Of a stretch of 64,000 nucleotides of DNA, positions 63,197 to 64,000 are shown one piece after another (position 1 is the first letter of the stretch; the number at the start of each line of letters is the position of its first letter). A model generated the notes under the pieces. The model saw only the letters and a program-made list of their open reading frames with translations, had not been told where the DNA came from and ran no database searches. A program made the position numbers and the translations under genes. This stretch comes from Nitrobacter sp047149785 (GTDB lineage Bacteria; Pseudomonadota; Alphaproteobacteria; Rhizobiales; Xanthobacteraceae). The stretch covers positions 1,736,001-1,800,000 of the forward strand of contig NZ_BAAGBE010000001.1 in assembly GCF_047149785.1 (NCBI RefSeq), given 5' to 3'.

Positions 63197-64000
63197 ATGA
63201 ACGACATGACTCAAATCCGTACCGACAGATACGTCCAGACCGACGATCTCTGGTACAAGGACGCCATCATCTATCAGCTTCACGTCAAGGCGTTCGCCGA
63301 CAGCAACAACGATGGCATCGGCGATTTCGCCGGCCTGACGGGCAAGCTCGATTACCTTCAGGAATTGGGCGTCACCACGCTGTGGCTGCTGCCGTTCTAT
63401 CCCTCTCCCGGGCGCGACGATGGATATGACATCGCCGATTACGGTTCGGTCAATCCCGACTTCGGCACGATGAAGGACTTTCGGCGCTTTATCGCCGAAG
63501 CGAAGCGCCGTGGACTTCGCGTGATCACCGAGCTCGTCATCAACCACACCTCCGACCAGCACCGGTGGTTCAAGCGCGCCCAGCGCAGCCCGCCCGGATC
63601 GAGCGCGCGCAACTGGTATGTCTGGAGCGATACCGACAAGAAATACCAGGACACGCGCATCATTTTCACCGATACGGAAAAGTCGAACTGGGCCTGGGAT
63701 GCCGAAGCCAATGCCTATTACTGGCACCGTTTCTTCACGCACCAGCCGGATCTCAATTTCGACAATCCGCGCGTGGTCAGGGCCGTCGTTCAGGTCATGA
63801 AGCGATGGCTCGATGCAGGTGTGGACGGCTTCCGGCTGGATGCCATTCCCTATCTCTGCGAGCGCGATGGCACCAACAACGAGAATCTTCCCGAAACGCA
63901 TGCGGTGATCAAACACATTCGTGCGGAGCTCGATGCCTACGCCAAGGGCAAGGTGCTTCTGGCCGAAGCCAATCAATGGCCGGAGGATGTCCAGTCCTAT
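63197..64000 (+). CDS. treS: Trehalose synthase (maltose alpha-D-glucosyltransferase), N-terminal part
   Basis: 268 codons, open to the window end. The start ATG at 63197 follows glgE by 8 bases. GH13 motifs: DLWYKDAIIYQLHVKAFAD, ELVINHTSDQHRWF, and the nucleophile Asp215 in DGFRLDAIPYLCERDGTN; AEANQWPED at the end contains the acid/base Glu. It interconverts maltose and trehalose, feeding GlgE through maltokinase. Many alphaproteobacterial TreS proteins carry a C-terminal maltokinase domain; whether this one does lies beyond the window. Confidence 0.93.
   Translation, partial: MNDMTQIRTDRYVQTDDLWYKDAIIYQLHVKAFADSNNDGIGDFAGLTGKLDYLQELGVTTLWLLPFYPSPGRDDGYDIADYGSVNPDFGTMKDFRRFIAEAKRRGLRVITELVINHTSDQHRWFKRAQRSPPGSSARNWYVWSDTDKKYQDTRIIFTDTEKSNWAWDAEANAYYWHRFFTHQPDLNFDNPRVVRAVVQVMKRWLDAGVDGFRLDAIPYLCERDGTNNENLPETHAVIKHIRAELDAYAKGKVLLAEANQWPEDVQSY

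Overview
The window is about 63% GC and reads as chromosome of an alphaproteobacterium of the Bradyrhizobiaceae/Nitrobacteraceae group (Nitrobacter, Bradyrhizobium, Rhodopseudomonas, Afipia). The reasons are an AcpXL/LpxXL very-long-chain-fatty-acid lipid A cluster, a DUF2865 protein, an Atm1-type exporter, a TonB system carrying an Irr-box-like palindrome, CtrA-like TTAA-N7-TTAA sites and dispersed palindromic repeats of types I associate with this group. The genus is inference only. There is no prophage, CRISPR array, rRNA operon or obvious genomic island. Most genes are conserved housekeeping or transport genes.

Layout. 1-3 kb: a partial FemAB/CelD-type acyltransferase translationally coupled to a cupin/JmjC-like protein, an M50 site-2-protease-like membrane protein and a small tail-anchored protein. 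3-9 kb, minus strand: an iron-siderophore module, TonB-dependent receptor, PiuC-type dioxygenase, ExbB, ExbD, TonB. 9-14.2 kb: a MarR regulator divergent from an MdtA/MdtB-like RND efflux pair, then tRNA-Gln(CTG). 14.7-16.4 kb: a HerA/DUF87-type ATPase. 17.2-21.6 kb: acpXL-fabZXL-fabF2XL-fabF1XL-lpxXL for C26-C28 acylation of lipid A, with a repeat element between the two ketosynthase genes and no fabXL dehydrogenase gene. 21.9-26 kb: an orphan polyamine-type binding protein with a rhodanese, a decayed IS5-type transposase and Kup. 26-29.5 kb: the MotA/MotB stator and an NNP-type nitrate/nitrite porter. 29.5-34.7 kb: a repetitive 48-residue ORF, PssA and Psd (phosphatidylethanolamine synthesis), an Atm1-like ABC exporter and a LOG-family protein. 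34.7-38.5 kb: a frameshifted cimA, a GNAT protein and cysS. 38.7-48.9 kb: secreted proteins, NadE, DgkA, class II DAHP synthase, then rpiA-DUF2059-gor, gph and a lipoprotein. 49-53.6 kb: moaA and a TakP-like TRAP transporter whose binding-protein gene converges on its permease genes. 53.8-58.9 kb: an Mrp/ApbC Fe-S carrier, a VOC protein, a 3-hydroxyisobutyrate-dehydrogenase-like enzyme, a membrane histidine kinase with a CtrA-like site upstream, and a retroviral-type aspartic protease. 59.1-64 kb: malQ divergent from glgE-treS (trehalose to alpha-glucan), with treS cut by the window end.

I found no clear previously undescribed multi-gene system. The observations most worth following are the coupled FemAB-like/JmjC-like pair at the left edge, the catalytically degenerate FabF2 partner and missing fabXL, the clean lesion in cimA, the low-GC mosaic segment inside cysS, the CtrA-like palindromes, the Irr-box-like palindrome inside the exbB start, and the MADTH-repeat mini-ORF.
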